This document shows positions 1 through 11,700 of a DNA stretch of 64,000 nt, one piece after another. The position numbers and the translations under genes were made by a program. Each line of letters starts with the position of its first letter. Within the stretch, counting starts at the first letter, position 1. The notes beneath the pieces were generated by a model. It ran no database searches and was not told where the DNA came from. It saw nothing but the letters and a program-made list of their open reading frames with translations. The stretch covers positions 15,426,186 to 15,490,185 of the forward strand of contig OY829539.1 in NCBI GenBank assembly GCA_963691705.1. Direction: 5' to 3'. The DNA comes from Viola odorata (taxonomy: Eukaryota > Streptophyta > Magnoliopsida > Malpighiales > Violaceae).

Positions 1-930
1 AGAAAACAAAGCACGCACACTCATCGCTTCTCATCGCCGAGTTGACACGTCGCTGCGCCTCTCATCGCCAATCCGCCGGAGTGACGCTGGTTCCCCTTCC
101 ACCACGCCGCCGCCGCCTCTCTTCGCCTCAAATCGCGATAGTATTGGATCTGCTTCTAGGCTTCTAGCATTGGATCTTTTGACGAGAAAGCCAAGCCACC
201 GCATCCCCCCGTTTCCCCAGGTAACTAACTCCTCTTCCTCCTCCTCTCCCTCTCTATATCGTACACGCACTTGATCCTTTTCTTCTCCTTACCGGATTTG
301 AGGCTTGGGTAAAAACAGATTAGATTTTCGTATTTTTGATTTATTTTTTAGACTGTTGTTGTTGTGTTTGATGCTGAGTCTAATCGGGGAAAAGCTTGAG
401 TGTCCATTTCTTGACGAATTGTTACAGCCTTTGGTTGTGTCAGGAGTATTCTCTCTGTACCGTGCTTAGATAGTACCTGCGGTGTACTGGATGATGGTTT
501 TCCCTGTTGTGTGATATTGTTTCTGTTTTTTACTTGCCATGTTGTTTATGCCTTTCGTGTTCATAAGCTGGTTTTCTTGACAAATCAGTAATAGCTCTAA
601 AACTTGACACTGGACGCTTTTTTAAGTTTATCATGCTAATGCTTTATACAATTTTCATTTGTTTTATGTTGTAAATGTTGAGGACCTTATTTTATTTTAT
701 TGCAGTTAAATAAAATCCAACTAAATCAAATTAAGCCTTAAAACCTTAATAGAAGTTGTAATTTGGAAACTACAGTATAAACTAGAAAGAAAAAAAAGTC
801 TTGTTTGATGAGCATACCAGGAAGGTTGAGCTGAAAAGATAAAAGATTTAATACCTAATCATACATATTTTTCTCCTTACCTGCTTCTAATTAATACCTA
901 ATCATACATATTTTTTATAAGTTTTGTCAG

Positions 931-1279
931 TTTCGATTTCCTGGAGTTGCTGCAATGGCTCGTGATATTCTTGCCATTCCGATTTCAACCGTAGCTTCTG
1001 AGAGTGCATTTAGCAATGGTGGTAGAGTACTTGATCAATATAGAAGTGCACTTTTACCGGAAATTGTTGAGGCTCTAATTTGCACTAGGGATTGGTTGTA
1101 TGGAGCTGAAGGTAATTTTGTTTTAATATGTTTAAGTTAATTATTCATTTGCGTATTACTCATTTATAATTATGTGTTTGTGATATGTTTGTGCAGATGT
1201 GAAAAATAAGTTCGACAATCTTTGTTTAAATGTGATAGAATTAGAGGTCGAAGGTGGTGGAGATATTGGAGAGAATTGA
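931..1279 (+). CDS. hAT transposase C-terminal (hATC dimerisation) exons, partial
   Basis: Two exons are visible: 931-1111 after an acceptor (ttttgtcag) and 1197-1279 after an acceptor (gtgcag), joined by an 85-base intron starting gtaattttg. The first exon encodes the hallmark hATC dimerisation motif, with ARDILAIPISTVASESAFS near residues 9-27 followed by GGRVLDQYRSALLPEIVEAL. This domain dimerises the transposase of Ac/hAT elements. The second exon adds about 27 acidic residues and a tga stop at 1277-1279. The BED zinc finger and catalytic core are not in the window, so the gene is either truncated or starts upstream of base 1. No stop breaks the visible exons. hATC identity is secure; whether the element is active cannot be judged. 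Confidence 0.8.
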
Positions 1280-1714
1280 GAGTAAGATTGCCACCTTTTT
1301 ATGCACGCTGATTTGGATGGAGAGAATTCCTCACTGGAATTGTGGTTGTATGCACGCTGAAATTTTATTCAAAACATTTGTCCAGGCTTTCTTTCTCTTC
1401 AGTACCCCACGACTTCCTTATTCTTTTCTACCAGACACGCATCTCATCTTTTGTTTTTTGCTTGCATTAGTGTGCTTCACAGACATTGGAAATTTGGAGA
1501 CATTGGAGAGAATTCCTGTGTTGTTTGCTGTTTTGGATTTTGAATCTTTATTTCTAGTGTTGATTTGGATGTCTTTGATATTGCTGATTTGGATGTTATA
1601 ACAGTATTGATGTCATGGTATGGTTAATTATATGATTATTGTGGTTGATTATCATTTTTGCAGAAGGTTTTTTTCATGTTTAAAAAGAAAAAAAAAAAAA
1701 AATAGGACATTTTT

Positions 1715-1892
1715 TCCCGGGACCATTTTTTTCGGGACTGGTCCCGTGGTCCCGGATTCTTATACGGGCCGGGACCGGGACCAGATTTTGGTCCCGTTTT
1801 TTTTCGGGACCGGGACTGGTCCCGACCGTATTTCTTCGGGACTGCCGGGTCCGGGACGGGACCGGTCCCGCAGTCCCGTTTTGACACCCCTA
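1715..1892. repeat. hAT subterminal repeats and terminal inverted repeat
   Basis: A GC-rich stretch is packed with gggacc, cgggac and ggtccc in both orientations and ends in the TIR at about 1871-1892. Dense short subterminal motifs are typical transposase-binding sites of hAT elements. The same motif style, with a very similar TIR, occurs at both ends of the element at 26419-27510, so the two belong to related families. Plus-strand and minus-strand open frames across this block are by-products of the repeated motif. Confidence 0.7.
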
Positions 1893-1959
1893 GTTTGAAT
1901 AGTATGAAACAATAATGTAGTGGAGCACCTAAAGCAATAATACAGTTTGATACATGTAT

Positions 1960-3240
1960 TGTGATAAGGTTTCTGTTTAAGCAATAATGTAATAGGAGTG
2001 TGTAGAGGCTTCCCAACCTCTATACAAAGGGAGTAGTGTATCCATTAAAGGAATCAATTATAAAATATTATCTACCCCTATAAGCTTGTAATCCTTCCAA
2101 TTATGAAATAAAATCTTTCTTCTGCTCAAAACCCTTACTTGAAATATAGTTTGAGAAGTGAGAAAAAGAGAGAAAAATATAAGGATTAAAAGCGAGTACT
2201 AATATTATGAGAAACTATATTTTCTTTCGTTCATAAGATTGCAAGTCAGTCTCTTCTCTACTATACCACTACCTTGAAAGAAAGTGTCGTTAATAGATTG
2301 AAGGCAGTATTCAAGGACTTGAAGATTGGTATGAGTGCTAGAACTATGAGGTCCCGTTTGGGTTGAAGGTTAGCGGGAAGAAGAAATTCCCTTTCTGATA
2401 GTTGCAATCCAGAACAAGGAAGCTGTGGTGGACCCATACTACTGGTATGAGCTTTAAATCTTTAATTTTCTCTTAAAATCTCTATTTGAGTATTATATTT
2501 ATGGTTCGGTAAATTCTAAAAACATAGATGAAGACTTTTATAATAAAATAAGTTTATTATATTTTGGTTCACTTGAAGCTATGCAAAATATTAAAGAAAG
2601 TTTAGAAGACAGTAGAAGGTATTAAAGATCATATTAAAGAATTACAAGAAGAACATGAAGAAATACTAGATCTAGAAATACTAGAAGAACAATTTCATGA
2701 AATATTTATTAAGTAAGAAATGTTAAGAATCAAATTTGTAACAGATATGATAAAAAGTATTGACAGATTAATAGAGAAATCTACAAAATAAATCCAAAAA
2801 ATTATCATACAAGTCAAACAATTAATAAGATGATAAGTGATATAAAAGGTCTTAAAATAATAAGAGAATGAAGAGTTAATGATAATTACGATAAAATAAG
2901 TACTACAAAACAAAACAAGGAAATGAACTCGCTGAATGAAAAAGAAAGACAACTAATTGATCTTAACAAAAAAATAAAAAGAGATAGAAAGTTGTAAACT
3001 ACTAGAAATTGTTATAATAAATTTTTTATTAATTGACCTATAAAATAACATGAATCTCGAACTTTGTAGAATAAGAAGTACTAAAAGAATAATAGAAGTA
3101 AAGGGAACTAATGAGAAATAATAGAACAAATATTATAAGAGTTAAAAAAACATAATGGTGCATTAGGATATAAAGAAAGTTTTGAAAGAACATTAAAAAG
3201 ATATAGATATTTAATAAATCGAAGAGAAGAAATTAAAAAG
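1960..3240 (+). other. Decayed caulimovirid-like leader and coiled-coil ORF debris (tentative)
   Basis: AT-rich sequence with a TATA-like box (ctatacaaaggg, near 2020), an aataaa-type signal about 90 bases later (near 2106) and, near 2440, tactggtatgagcttt, which resembles a degraded tRNA-Met primer site (tggtatcagagc). From about 2590 a lysine/glutamate-rich frame with many stops follows (for example IKELQEEHEEILDLEILEE). This order of promoter, nearby poly(A) signal, tRNA-Met site and first coiled-coil ORF is what endogenous pararetroviruses show. It could instead be a copia-type leader. I see no intact gene. Confidence 0.35.
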
Positions 3241-3654
3241 AAACTATATAGCTGAATACAACCGTGGCAGGTGGGGCTGTCACCGACGGTTGCACAGAGG
3301 GGTGAACGATGGGTGTTTTAGGGGATTTGGGGTTAGTGACCAGTGGTGGAGGTCGGCTTGCAGCAACGGACACGGGGGTGGTAGCGACGGGTGAAGTGGT
3401 GGTGGGAGGAGCGGTTTCAGGTCGGTCGTCGGAAGGGCGAGGAGTTCTGGTGGTGGAATGCTTGTATTTAGCCACGGGTGGAGATGGAAGGTCGAAAGGG
3501 AAAGGAGAGGGAGTCGCAGAGATGGTTTGTTGGGGGGAAGAGAGAAAAGCATATGGTGACTGGAGTGTGTAAGGGGAAAAGGAGGAAAGTGTGGCCGGCT
3601 TTTTATTGAATGCAACTAAACTAGCCGTTTTGTCCTTAGTAGCTGGAGGGTCCC
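3241..3654. other. GC-rich unassigned stretch flanking the Tat/Ogre insertion
   Basis: A sharp change from AT-rich to GGTGG/GACGG-rich sequence at about 3241-3500. The opposite strand has a Pro/Ser/Thr-rich open frame that runs on into the LTR, so it is not a credible gene. Composition resembles the GC-rich insert within the hAT element at 27130-27330. The last five bases, gtccc (3650-3654), are the left target duplication of the element that follows. Confidence 0.5.
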
Positions 3655-5852
3655 TATCGCACCCCCTTTTTGGAATTATCCTAATGCGACGCGGGTTTTG
3701 GGACGAGATGTGAGATGAAATCGGGCTCATCTCACATAATGCAATGAAGTCGCCACCCTATTTTGTTTTTAGGTTTAGGGAACCTAATATCATGGCATAA
3801 AAAAAAAATGCTAAGACAAAGTGGGTCTGAACCCGAGAACGGTGGTTCGGGGTCGATTTATGGACTCGGGAAGGTGTTAGGCACCCGAGTCACATCCTAA
3901 AAAAGGTTACCTGGTAAAAGAGGTGTTTAAATCATGCTTGGAAAAATAAAAAAGTCCTAAATTTTGTGGTCATGCCCAATGGATTAAATTTTAACAATTC
4001 TAAATATTCATGCATGCGATTATATATGCGGAAAAAGGCGTGAAATAAATAAAAGGGTAAGAAATGTTAACTTGTTGAAGGGATACAAGTTGATTTTCCC
4101 CTTTTCATCGAGATTATTGGCACGAGGCGAGGATAGACATTTAAATACTTGATGATTTATGCGTGTGAAAATGATTAACTTAAACGAGCACGAACAATAA
4201 TAATTATCTAAGCATGCAAGCATATGGAAAACTAAATAAATAAATAGTACAAGCATACGAAAAGTAAATAAACAGTACGAGTGCGGAAATAAATAAATAG
4301 TACATGTGCGAATATAAATAAACAGTACAAGTATGCGAGAAAAATAAATAAATAGTACAAGTGCGAAAAATAAATAGCACAAGTGCAAAAAATAAATAGA
4401 TGATACAAGTGCGAAAAATAAATAGTACAAGTGCGTGAAAAATAAATAAATAGTACGTGGCATGGAAAAAAAATACGACGGGACAAAAATATTGGGCCAG
4501 GCCCACTGGGCCGGGAGTGGGCCCACAGCTGGGCCAAGCCCAGCCCAGCTGATGGGCTAGCGGGCTGAAGCAGCCCAGCTTCCCTTCTTCATGTGCTGGG
4601 CCTCTGGCCCACCCTTTCCATTCTCTCCGCGTGGGCTTGGCGCAGCGCCAGCCCACCACGCAACCCAGACCCCAAACCCCTTTTAAAAACCCACTGCTAC
4701 GCACAATACTCCTTCTTCTTCCTTGGGTCGCTGACGTAACTGCCCGCGACCGGTAGCAGGACCGACCGCACCGTTTCCGACGCCGATTCGCCCAAAAGGA
4801 TCGTCACTACCACAGTAACGCACCCAAGCAATGACAGCAAAATAATTTGATCAAAACAGTTCACAAATAATTAAAAACGAGAGTTAAACTAATTGAAAAA
4901 AAACTCAAAATTGGCCAGAAATGGCCAACGATTGAACGAATTAAAGCATTGGAATTATTTTGTATGTCAAACAGAATTTTTTAAAAATCAAAACGGCCAT
5001 TTATCTTTGAGAACACGAACAAAGAATTTTTTTGAAAGAAAACGCGTATAAACGCTTGAAAAAACTTTGAACTAGAGTGACTTCAACTCGAAGGTTGAGG
5101 TAAGCAATCGCTCGTGATAGAGAGCAGATGCTAGAGAGGGAGAGAATGTTCGTGTATTGGCAAGGAGAAAGCTTAGAGAAGTTGGCTATTTATAGGCGAA
5201 GGGGCGAGATGACGTTGGAGTGATGACGTAGGAGCGAGGAGGACGTGTTGATGAGTGATGACGAGGGGCCTGCTCGGAAGCTTCTCCTCTGCTCGTTGCC
5301 TAGGGACAGCAAGCCATGCTAGACACGATCGCGAGGTGATGAGGGTAGGGGAGAAGGTGAGGCAAGTTTGCTTCTGGGTTGGTGCATGAACCAAATGAAA
5401 CAATGCATGCTTACGTGGAAAATAGGAGGGCCATTGATCTTGGTTGACTTTCAAAAAGTCAACTAGATCAATAGTAGAGATGAAAAGTTTGATTTATTAT
5501 TTAATTATTCAGTCAAGGCGACGGTATGAGCAATTTTGCGAGAAAATGAATATAAACTCGAACCGAAAATGTTAAAACATATAATAAAATAAGCTGCAAT
5601 GATTAGCATACAGTGAGCAACGAAAGGTTCGTCGTATGGCTCGATAAAAATTCGCTTGTGAGCAATAAAAGTTCGAATGGGAAAAAATGCTAAAATAAAA
5701 AAATTGAACGAAACACAAAGAGATAGCGCGAGTTATGAAAATAATAATAAATAAGACGAAAATAAATGGAGGTGTGATTTTAGAAAAAATGACGTTTGAA
5801 AATGTGAAAACGTTTTGATGAAAAATTTAAAGTCAAAAATCGGGTAGCAACA
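3655..5852 (-). repeat. 3' LTR of the Tat/Ogre-like element
   Basis: 2198-bp direct repeat of 14286-16603. It ends ...gggtagcaaca at 5852 and starts tatcgcaccccc (tgtcgcaccccc in the partner). Compared with the right LTR it lacks about 147 bases (16360-16506) and has about 14 extra bases near 4495. Minus-strand open frames at 4020-4704 rich in YYLFIF residues are encoded by the short aaataaatagtacaagtgcg repeats and are not genes. Confidence 0.85.
4225..4460. repeat. Short tandem repeat inside LTR (left copy)
   Basis: About ten degenerate copies of a 20-30 bp unit of the form aaataaatagtacaagtgcg. The same array is present in the other LTR at 14865-15100 with small differences in copy structure. 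Confidence 0.7.
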
Positions 5853-5867
5853 GTTGCCCCCTCTTTA
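5853..5867 (-). other. Polypurine tract of the Tat/Ogre-like element
   Basis: On the minus strand taaagagggggcaac lies directly before the 3' LTR. A purine run at this position primes plus-strand DNA synthesis, and it supports the minus orientation of the element. Confidence 0.7.
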
Positions 5868-6169
5868 CTGTCTTATCAAAAATCCGGTGCAACCGAGATT
5901 TTTGATTTGCAGTAAAGATGGTTGCTCCCGAACCAGCAATGGTTTTGAAAATAATGCAGAATTTAAGTGCAGACTTACCTGATAATGGGATGAAAAGTGC
6001 AAATGCATACTTACCTTAGAGTGGGTGATTTGGTGAATTTTAACCTGGGCGAGGGTAGCACTCGTAGTCCCTAGGTTGGTGCTGAAAGTAAAGTGCGAAA
6101 AATATACTTTGACGTCCGAACGGGGATACCGCAATTCTAGACGTCTATGTAGGAAATGAAACTTCAAGC

Positions 6170-6835
6170 TCCGGCGAGGGTTGCTGATGATGCAGAAAAT
6201 TAAACTCAGCTCCGTCGAGGGTCGCTGATGATGCAGAAAATTAAACTCAGCTCCGTCGAGGGTCGTACTCGTAGGTCGTCGCTTCTTTGACAATGAGGAG
6301 GGATGTCACTCTGATAGTGAGGACAGATGATGATCTCGGATAGTGAGATCGGATGGTCTTCTCTCGGATAATGAGGAAGATGTCACTCTGATAGTGAGGA
6401 CGGATGATGATGCAGAAAAGTAAAGGTATCCGGGCGAGGCTATCGCAGTCACGGACGTTGATGCAGAAATGTAAAAGTATCCGGGTGAGGCTATCGAAGT
6501 CACGAACGTTGATGTAGAAATGGAAATCAGGTAGGGCGAGGGTAGTACTCGCAGTCCATACACTGTTTGATGCAGAAATGGAAAAGTATCCGGGCGAGGA
6601 TATCGCAGTCACGGACGTTGATGTAGAAAAGTAAAGGTATCCGGTCGAGGCTATCGCAGTCATGGACGTTGATGCAGAAATGGAAAAGTATCCGGGCGAG
6701 GCTATCGCAGTCATGGACATTGATACAGAAATGTAAAAGTATCCGGGCGAGGCTATCGCAGTTACAGACGTTGATGTAGAAATGAAAATCAGGTAGGGCG
6801 AGGGTAGTACTCGCAGTCCATACGCTGTTTGATTC
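6170..6835. repeat. Tandem repeat family A, about 51-52 bp unit
   Basis: About 12 degenerate units containing gatgcagaaa, aagtatccgggcgaggctat and cgcagtcacggacgtt. The first units use a variant core (ctccgtcgagggtcgctgatg), and two units carry a divergent core (agggcgagggtagtactcgc). It lies between the interior and the PPT of the Tat/Ogre-like element. Long minus-strand frames here are repeat-encoded. Confidence 0.8.
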
Positions 6836-7150
6836 AGAGGAGTATGATGGTGATGTAGCTTTGCTCGGGCGTTGTTGCCCCCTGAGACATCGATGTGGAA
6901 ATTGAAATGGAAACTGCACTCGGACGCTGCTGCACGTTGGAGGTTGTTGCTGGAGATGTAAATGCATGCCCGTGCGATGTCATCACTCTCCGGACATTGA
7001 TGTAAACCCATAAAATGAAGACAAGATGTATGTGGGGACATTTAAAGATATGTTGCGGAGGCATGACCAATCACAACGTTTTGAAAGACGGGATGTGACA
7101 TCATTTAAAAACAGGATATGAGGGACATGACCTTTCACACTGTTAAAAGG

Positions 7151-7480
7151 CATGTTGTGGGGACGTGACCGCTTACAACATTTTAAAAAAAGACATGTTG
7201 TGGGGACGTGACCGCTTACAACATTTTGAGAAAAAAGACATGTTGTGGGGACGTGACCGCTTACAACATTTTAAAAAAAAGACATGTTGTGGGGCCGTGA
7301 CCGCTTACAACATTTTGAAAAAAGACATGTTGTGGGGACGTGACCGCTTACAACATTTTGAAAAAAAGACATGTTGTGGGGACGTGACCGCTTACAACAT
7401 TTTGAAAAAAAGACATGTTGTGGGGACGTGACCGCTTACAACACTTAACAGACAGGATGTGGGGATGTGACCCTTCACAC
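7151..7480. repeat. Tandem repeat family B, about 43-44 bp unit
   Basis: Seven nearly identical units of catgttgtggggacgtgacc followed by gcttacaacatttt and an A-run, with more degenerate units on both sides (from about 7050 and to 7490). The A-run length varies from unit to unit. The 88-residue plus-strand frame across it is repeat-encoded. Confidence 0.85.
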
Positions 7481-7500
7481 CTTTGAAAAGACATGTTGGC

Positions 7501-8230
7501 AACTGGGTGACCAAGTCACCGCACGATATGACTGAAAAGTAGACGACCAAGTCGTCACAGCAACACGAGTGACCAAGTCACCATGACACAACAAATGAGA
7601 AATGGGTGACCAAGTCACCGCGACACAACTGAAAAGTGGATGACCAAGTCGTCACAGCAACACGGGTGACCAAGTCACCATGACACAACAAATGAGAAAT
7701 GGGTGACCAAGTCACCGCGACACAACTGAAAAGTGGACGACCAAGTCGTCACAGCAACACGGGTGACCAAGTCACCACGACACAACAAATGAGAAATGGG
7801 TGACCAAGTCACCGCGACACAATGGAAAAGTGGACGACCAAGTTGTCACAGCAACACGGGTGACCAAGTCCACCACGACACAACAAATGAGAAATGGGTG
7901 ACCAAGTCACCGCGACACAACTGAAAAGTAGACGACCAAGTCGTCACAGCAACACGGGTGACCAAGTCACCACGACACAACAAATGAGAAATGGGTGACC
8001 AAGTCACCGCGACACAATTGAAAAGTGGACGACCAAGTTGTCACAGCAACATGGGTGACCAAGTCACCACGACATAACAAATGAGAAATGGGTGACCAAG
8101 TCACCGCGACACAACTGAAAAGTGGACGACCAAGTCGTCACAGCAACACGGGTGACCAAGTCACCACGACATAACTGAAAAGTGGACAACCAAGTCGTCA
8201 CACTAACGTGGATAACCAAGTCACCGCACG
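7501..8230. repeat. Tandem repeat family C, about 98 bp unit with internal dyads
   Basis: Seven to eight units, each holding ggtgaccaagtcacc dyads and one gacgaccaagtcgtc dyad, joined by gcgacacaactgaaaagtg and cacaacaaatgagaaat spacers. The first dyads lie at 7506-7520 and 7542-7556. Each is a 6-base inverted repeat around caa. Confidence 0.85.
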
Positions 8231-8248
8231 ACAAGACCGAAAAGTATG

Positions 8249-8607
8249 TTTTGAACCGCCACACAAAACTTGGAAGGTGGGGTTTTGAAATTTTAAAAGG
8301 TGGAGTTTTGAAACACCACACGAAAGTTTGAAAGGTGGAGTTTTGAACCGCCACACGAAATTTTGAAAGGTGGGGCTTTGAACCGCCACACCAAAGTTTA
8401 AAAGGTGGGGTTTTGAACCGCCACACAAATTTTGAAAGGTGGGGTTTTGAACCGCCACATGAAATTTTGAAAGGTGGGGCTTTGAACCGCCACACCAAAG
8501 TTTAAAAGGTGGGGTTTTGAACCGCCACACAAATTTTGAGAAGTGGGGTTTTGAACCGCCACATGAAATTTTGAAAGGTGGGGCTTTGAACCGCCACATG
8601 AAAGTTG
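8249..8607. repeat. Tandem repeat family D, about 35 bp unit
   Basis: About ten units of ttttgaaccgccacacgaaa followed by ttttgaaaggtgggg. Alternating variants (acaaat, atgaaat, accaaag) recur in the same order, suggesting a three-unit higher-order period near 105 bp. Minus-strand frames reading GGSKPHLSKF are repeat-encoded. Confidence 0.8.
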
Positions 8608-8745
8608 ATTGTGGAGTGGTAACGTGCTCCATTCGGATGTTTGCTTGGTGGATATTGTGGGGAGCGTGATCCGCCGCGCGAAGTTGATTGTGGAGTGGTA
8701 ACGTGCTCCATTTGGATGTTTGCTGGATTTATTGGCGGAGATTCC
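8602..8745. repeat. Two-copy direct repeat, 79 bp period
   Basis: aagttgattgtggagtggta followed by acgtgctccatt occurs at 8602 and again at 8681. It forms the junction between array D and the Athila-like segment. Confidence 0.7.
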
Positions 8746-8749
8746 ACTG

Positions 8750-11700
8750 AAGCATATCTGTATCCTGCAAATAGGGAGGAAACAAATACAGAGCAGCGAT
8801 ATGGATGGAAAAAGATAAAGCAATTGATAAATGGAAACAATGAAATCAAATAATATATGATGTATATGAAGGTATTCCCACGCTACCCTAAGGTTTGCCC
8901 CCAGCATTTTATAGAAATAACTTCCCTATCAAGAGAAGGTTCAACAAGTTTATACATTTCTGGAGAACATGTCATCCAGTTTCTATCATATAAGCATGCT
9001 TGATACAAGCCTAGAAAAGCATCTGCATCTTGCGCAGGAGATAATGACCTCAAGGACAAGACTTTCCCACATCATGTAGACGTAAGCAATCCTCACCGGA
9101 TATTGGTGTTTGCGCTCACACTCAGAAATAAGGCTACGTGTTTACACTCATAAAAAATGCAACAAACATAGCACAAAGTCAGATTTGCAATGTCAATCCG
9201 TGTGAATAAACTTCAAATGAAGATGCACATGCATGGGCCTTCATATAATCGAAAGGACTTTGCTGAGGGGGAGAAGTGAATATTTTTTCTCAATGAACAG
9301 GGCCTGTTGATTGGCCACAGCGGGGGTAAAGTGTACAAGTCCTTCAGTCTTCATTGGGGATGCTTCTTCCTGCGATCACTTTAAGGGTGTAACGCCTAGA
9401 TTCTTGAAGCCTTACTGGAGATGCTTTCCTTCTTGATCTTTCTGAGGACAAGGCGCTCCCGTTCTTTGTCTTCATTGGGGATGCCCCTTCTTGATTGCTT
9501 TGAGGGCACTGTACCCAAGTTTTTGAATCTTCACGGGGTGATTTTCCGATCGCCTTGGAGGTACTGTGCCTAATTTTATGATTTTCATTGGGAATGCCCC
9601 TTCATGATTGCTTTGAGGGCACTGTGCCCAAGTTTTTGGTTCTTCACGGGGGTGATTTTTTTATTTTTTATTTTTTTATGGAGCCCCTTTCTTTCTTTCT
9701 TTTTTCTTTTCCTTTTTCCCTTTTTTTTCTCTTTTTCTTTTTATTTTTCTCTTTTTTTTCAAAACACATCAGCAAGCAAAGCAAGTACAGTTTTCGTGCC
9801 GACTTTCTTCAGTTCTGATTTAAGGCCGAGGCCTTCGCCTCTTATTTTGTTCGGCTTTCTTCCAGCGCTGGCCATCAACAATTCTTAGAGATTTCACATC
9901 CTTCTTGCGCAAACCGAGTTCGCTGTGCACCCTACCTCTACTTAGCCATCTCAGTCAGGCACTACTCATTGTCTTAATAAAAAAATTGAAGAAAGAGCTA
10001 AGCCCCTTGTCATCTTACAGCTATCCCATGTCTAATGGTGCATGTACCCTGGATATTATGCAAATCCAACTAGCACATAGTTTGGCATTTACGCTCATAT
10101 GGTGGCCCGAATTGCTCACAGGGATGTGTTTATGACTGCTTACGTCTAAGACATGCTGCAGATATAAGAGCAAGCAGGCGAGATCATGCATGTCATACAA
10201 TTTCAAATGGATGCACAAGTTATCCATGATGCAGTAACATGTTGAACATGCTCAATCTACGGAAGGTTTGAAAAATTTGAGGGTAGTGTGGATTTTATTC
10301 AAAGAATCTTTATTCACATTTTATAAAGTCAAAAATCTTATTGATTTTATAGACAAAATGTGAGAACATGACCACTCACAAAAGTTTATGAACAATTTAA
10401 AATGTTGCCCCCAATGTGGGAATAAATGCGGAATGATTATATGATGGTTAAAGTTAAAAAGGCTGAGAAGAAAAGTGAACTTCTCTAGATATATGGAGCA
10501 AGTAGCTAACGATCAGACAGGTTTATCAGCAAGGGATTGACCGTATGATTCTGATCCAACATTATTCGTTCTAAAATTGGATGATAATATTGCTGCCAAC
10601 ATTTCCAACGGTTTCGCCATAGTCGATCACGACATCTCGAGGGATGGTTGTTAAGTCCTTGAATAGTGTTCTAGGCTTGGACCGCCTCCTAGATGATCGA
10701 ATGATAACGCCTTGCTAGCAGTTGACTGCACGTTCTCTTCAAGTGGATCCACTCTTAGAAACAACTGAATTGCTCTTGGACTTGGTTGGATCGCCAAGGA
10801 AAGATGAGCTCACGATGAACCTTGAGACTGGTTGTTTGCAAAATGCATCGATTTTTGCAAAGAGGCCAGCTCGGAGTGGTGGATGAAGAACCATTTTAAA
10901 ATCTTTCCTGATTCGCTCCTTGACTGCTCTTGGTGAGGAGACATCTTTTATGCTGAGGATGGCCGATGGCTGATGATTTGTTCAAGAAGTATGTCTTGAT
11001 CATCATCCTGAGTAATGGAAAGGGATTCTTGTTCAGCTGGAGATTCAGATTGTCACGGGAGAATCTAGCCAGTTACTTATTGTGGGGAAGCTCCAACGCT
11101 CCAGCTTCTGCAACAAGGGATTGTGAATGCAATCCCCTCAACATCTGTGCTCACTGGCTCACTAATCAAAGGATTGATCTTCACCGTGTGGTCATCGTGT
11201 ATGTACGCGGGGAGATCTTGCAGAGAATGATCAAATTCAAAACACGAAGGATTTAACCATGGTTGAATTTTGAATTTGCAGGCGAGAACCAGATGGACGT
11301 AAATGTTGTTGTAGCACATAACCGAAGTGCATTAAGTATGTGGATTGGGACCCCTGGAGGGCACGCACCTATCATTGGTATATTCTTCCCCAAGATGAGA
11401 AACTGTTGGCAAAGAGCATTTAATGACAGCAAATTTTCTGATGGAGATCCTTCTAGTGCTGGTAGGAAGACGTCTCCTCCGTTTTGCTGAGTAGCGATGA
11501 TCTGAAGGCAAGGGGAGGATGGACGCACAAAGCTCATTGTTGTGAATTAATGCTCTCTTCGCTTTGCCCCCCGGTAACAATGTGCTCAACCTTTGGTGTT
11601 CCCTAACGCCTTCTTCTGGTCATTATTTCACTTGCTTGCCCCCTAGTGTATAAGTCTCGTTGTACCTGAAATAAAGAGGGAATTAAACAATAAGTCTGGA

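Larger units (their letters stand above)
1..1892 (+). mobile_element. hAT (Ac-like) DNA transposon, right part
   Basis: The right end is the terminal sequence ttttgacacccccta-like run ending at 1892 (reverse complement begins taggggtgtcaaaacggg). It is nearly the same as the ends of the complete hAT element at 26419-27510. By analogy the 8 bases after it (gtttgaat, 1893-1900) would be the target duplication; the left end lies outside the window. Inside are the C-terminal transposase exons (931-1279) and a subterminal region full of gggacc/ggtccc motifs (1715-1870). Bases 1-900 carry no recognisable coding sequence. A possible splice donor (cccaggtaact) near 218 could mark a 5' non-coding exon. 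A 24-base direct repeat (taatacctaatcatacatat...) occurs near 850 and 892. Confidence 0.75.

Noticed and set aside
3233..3730. 165-codon Pro/Ser/Thr-rich minus-strand ORF
   Set aside because: It runs across the target-site duplication into the LTR and has only composition-driven length.
4020..4704. Minus-strand ORFs of 100-170 codons rich in YYLFIF
   Set aside because: They are encoded by short tandem repeats inside the LTR, and the same frames appear in the partner LTR at 14702-15437.
7151..7480. Regular 43-bp repeats that superficially resemble a CRISPR array
   Set aside because: There are no unique spacers: units abut with only A-run length variation, in a plant retrotransposon 3' region.
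8064..8907. Several long minus-strand ORFs (GGSKPHLSKF repeats)
   Set aside because: They are products of the 35-bp and 98-bp tandem arrays, with no independent coding evidence.
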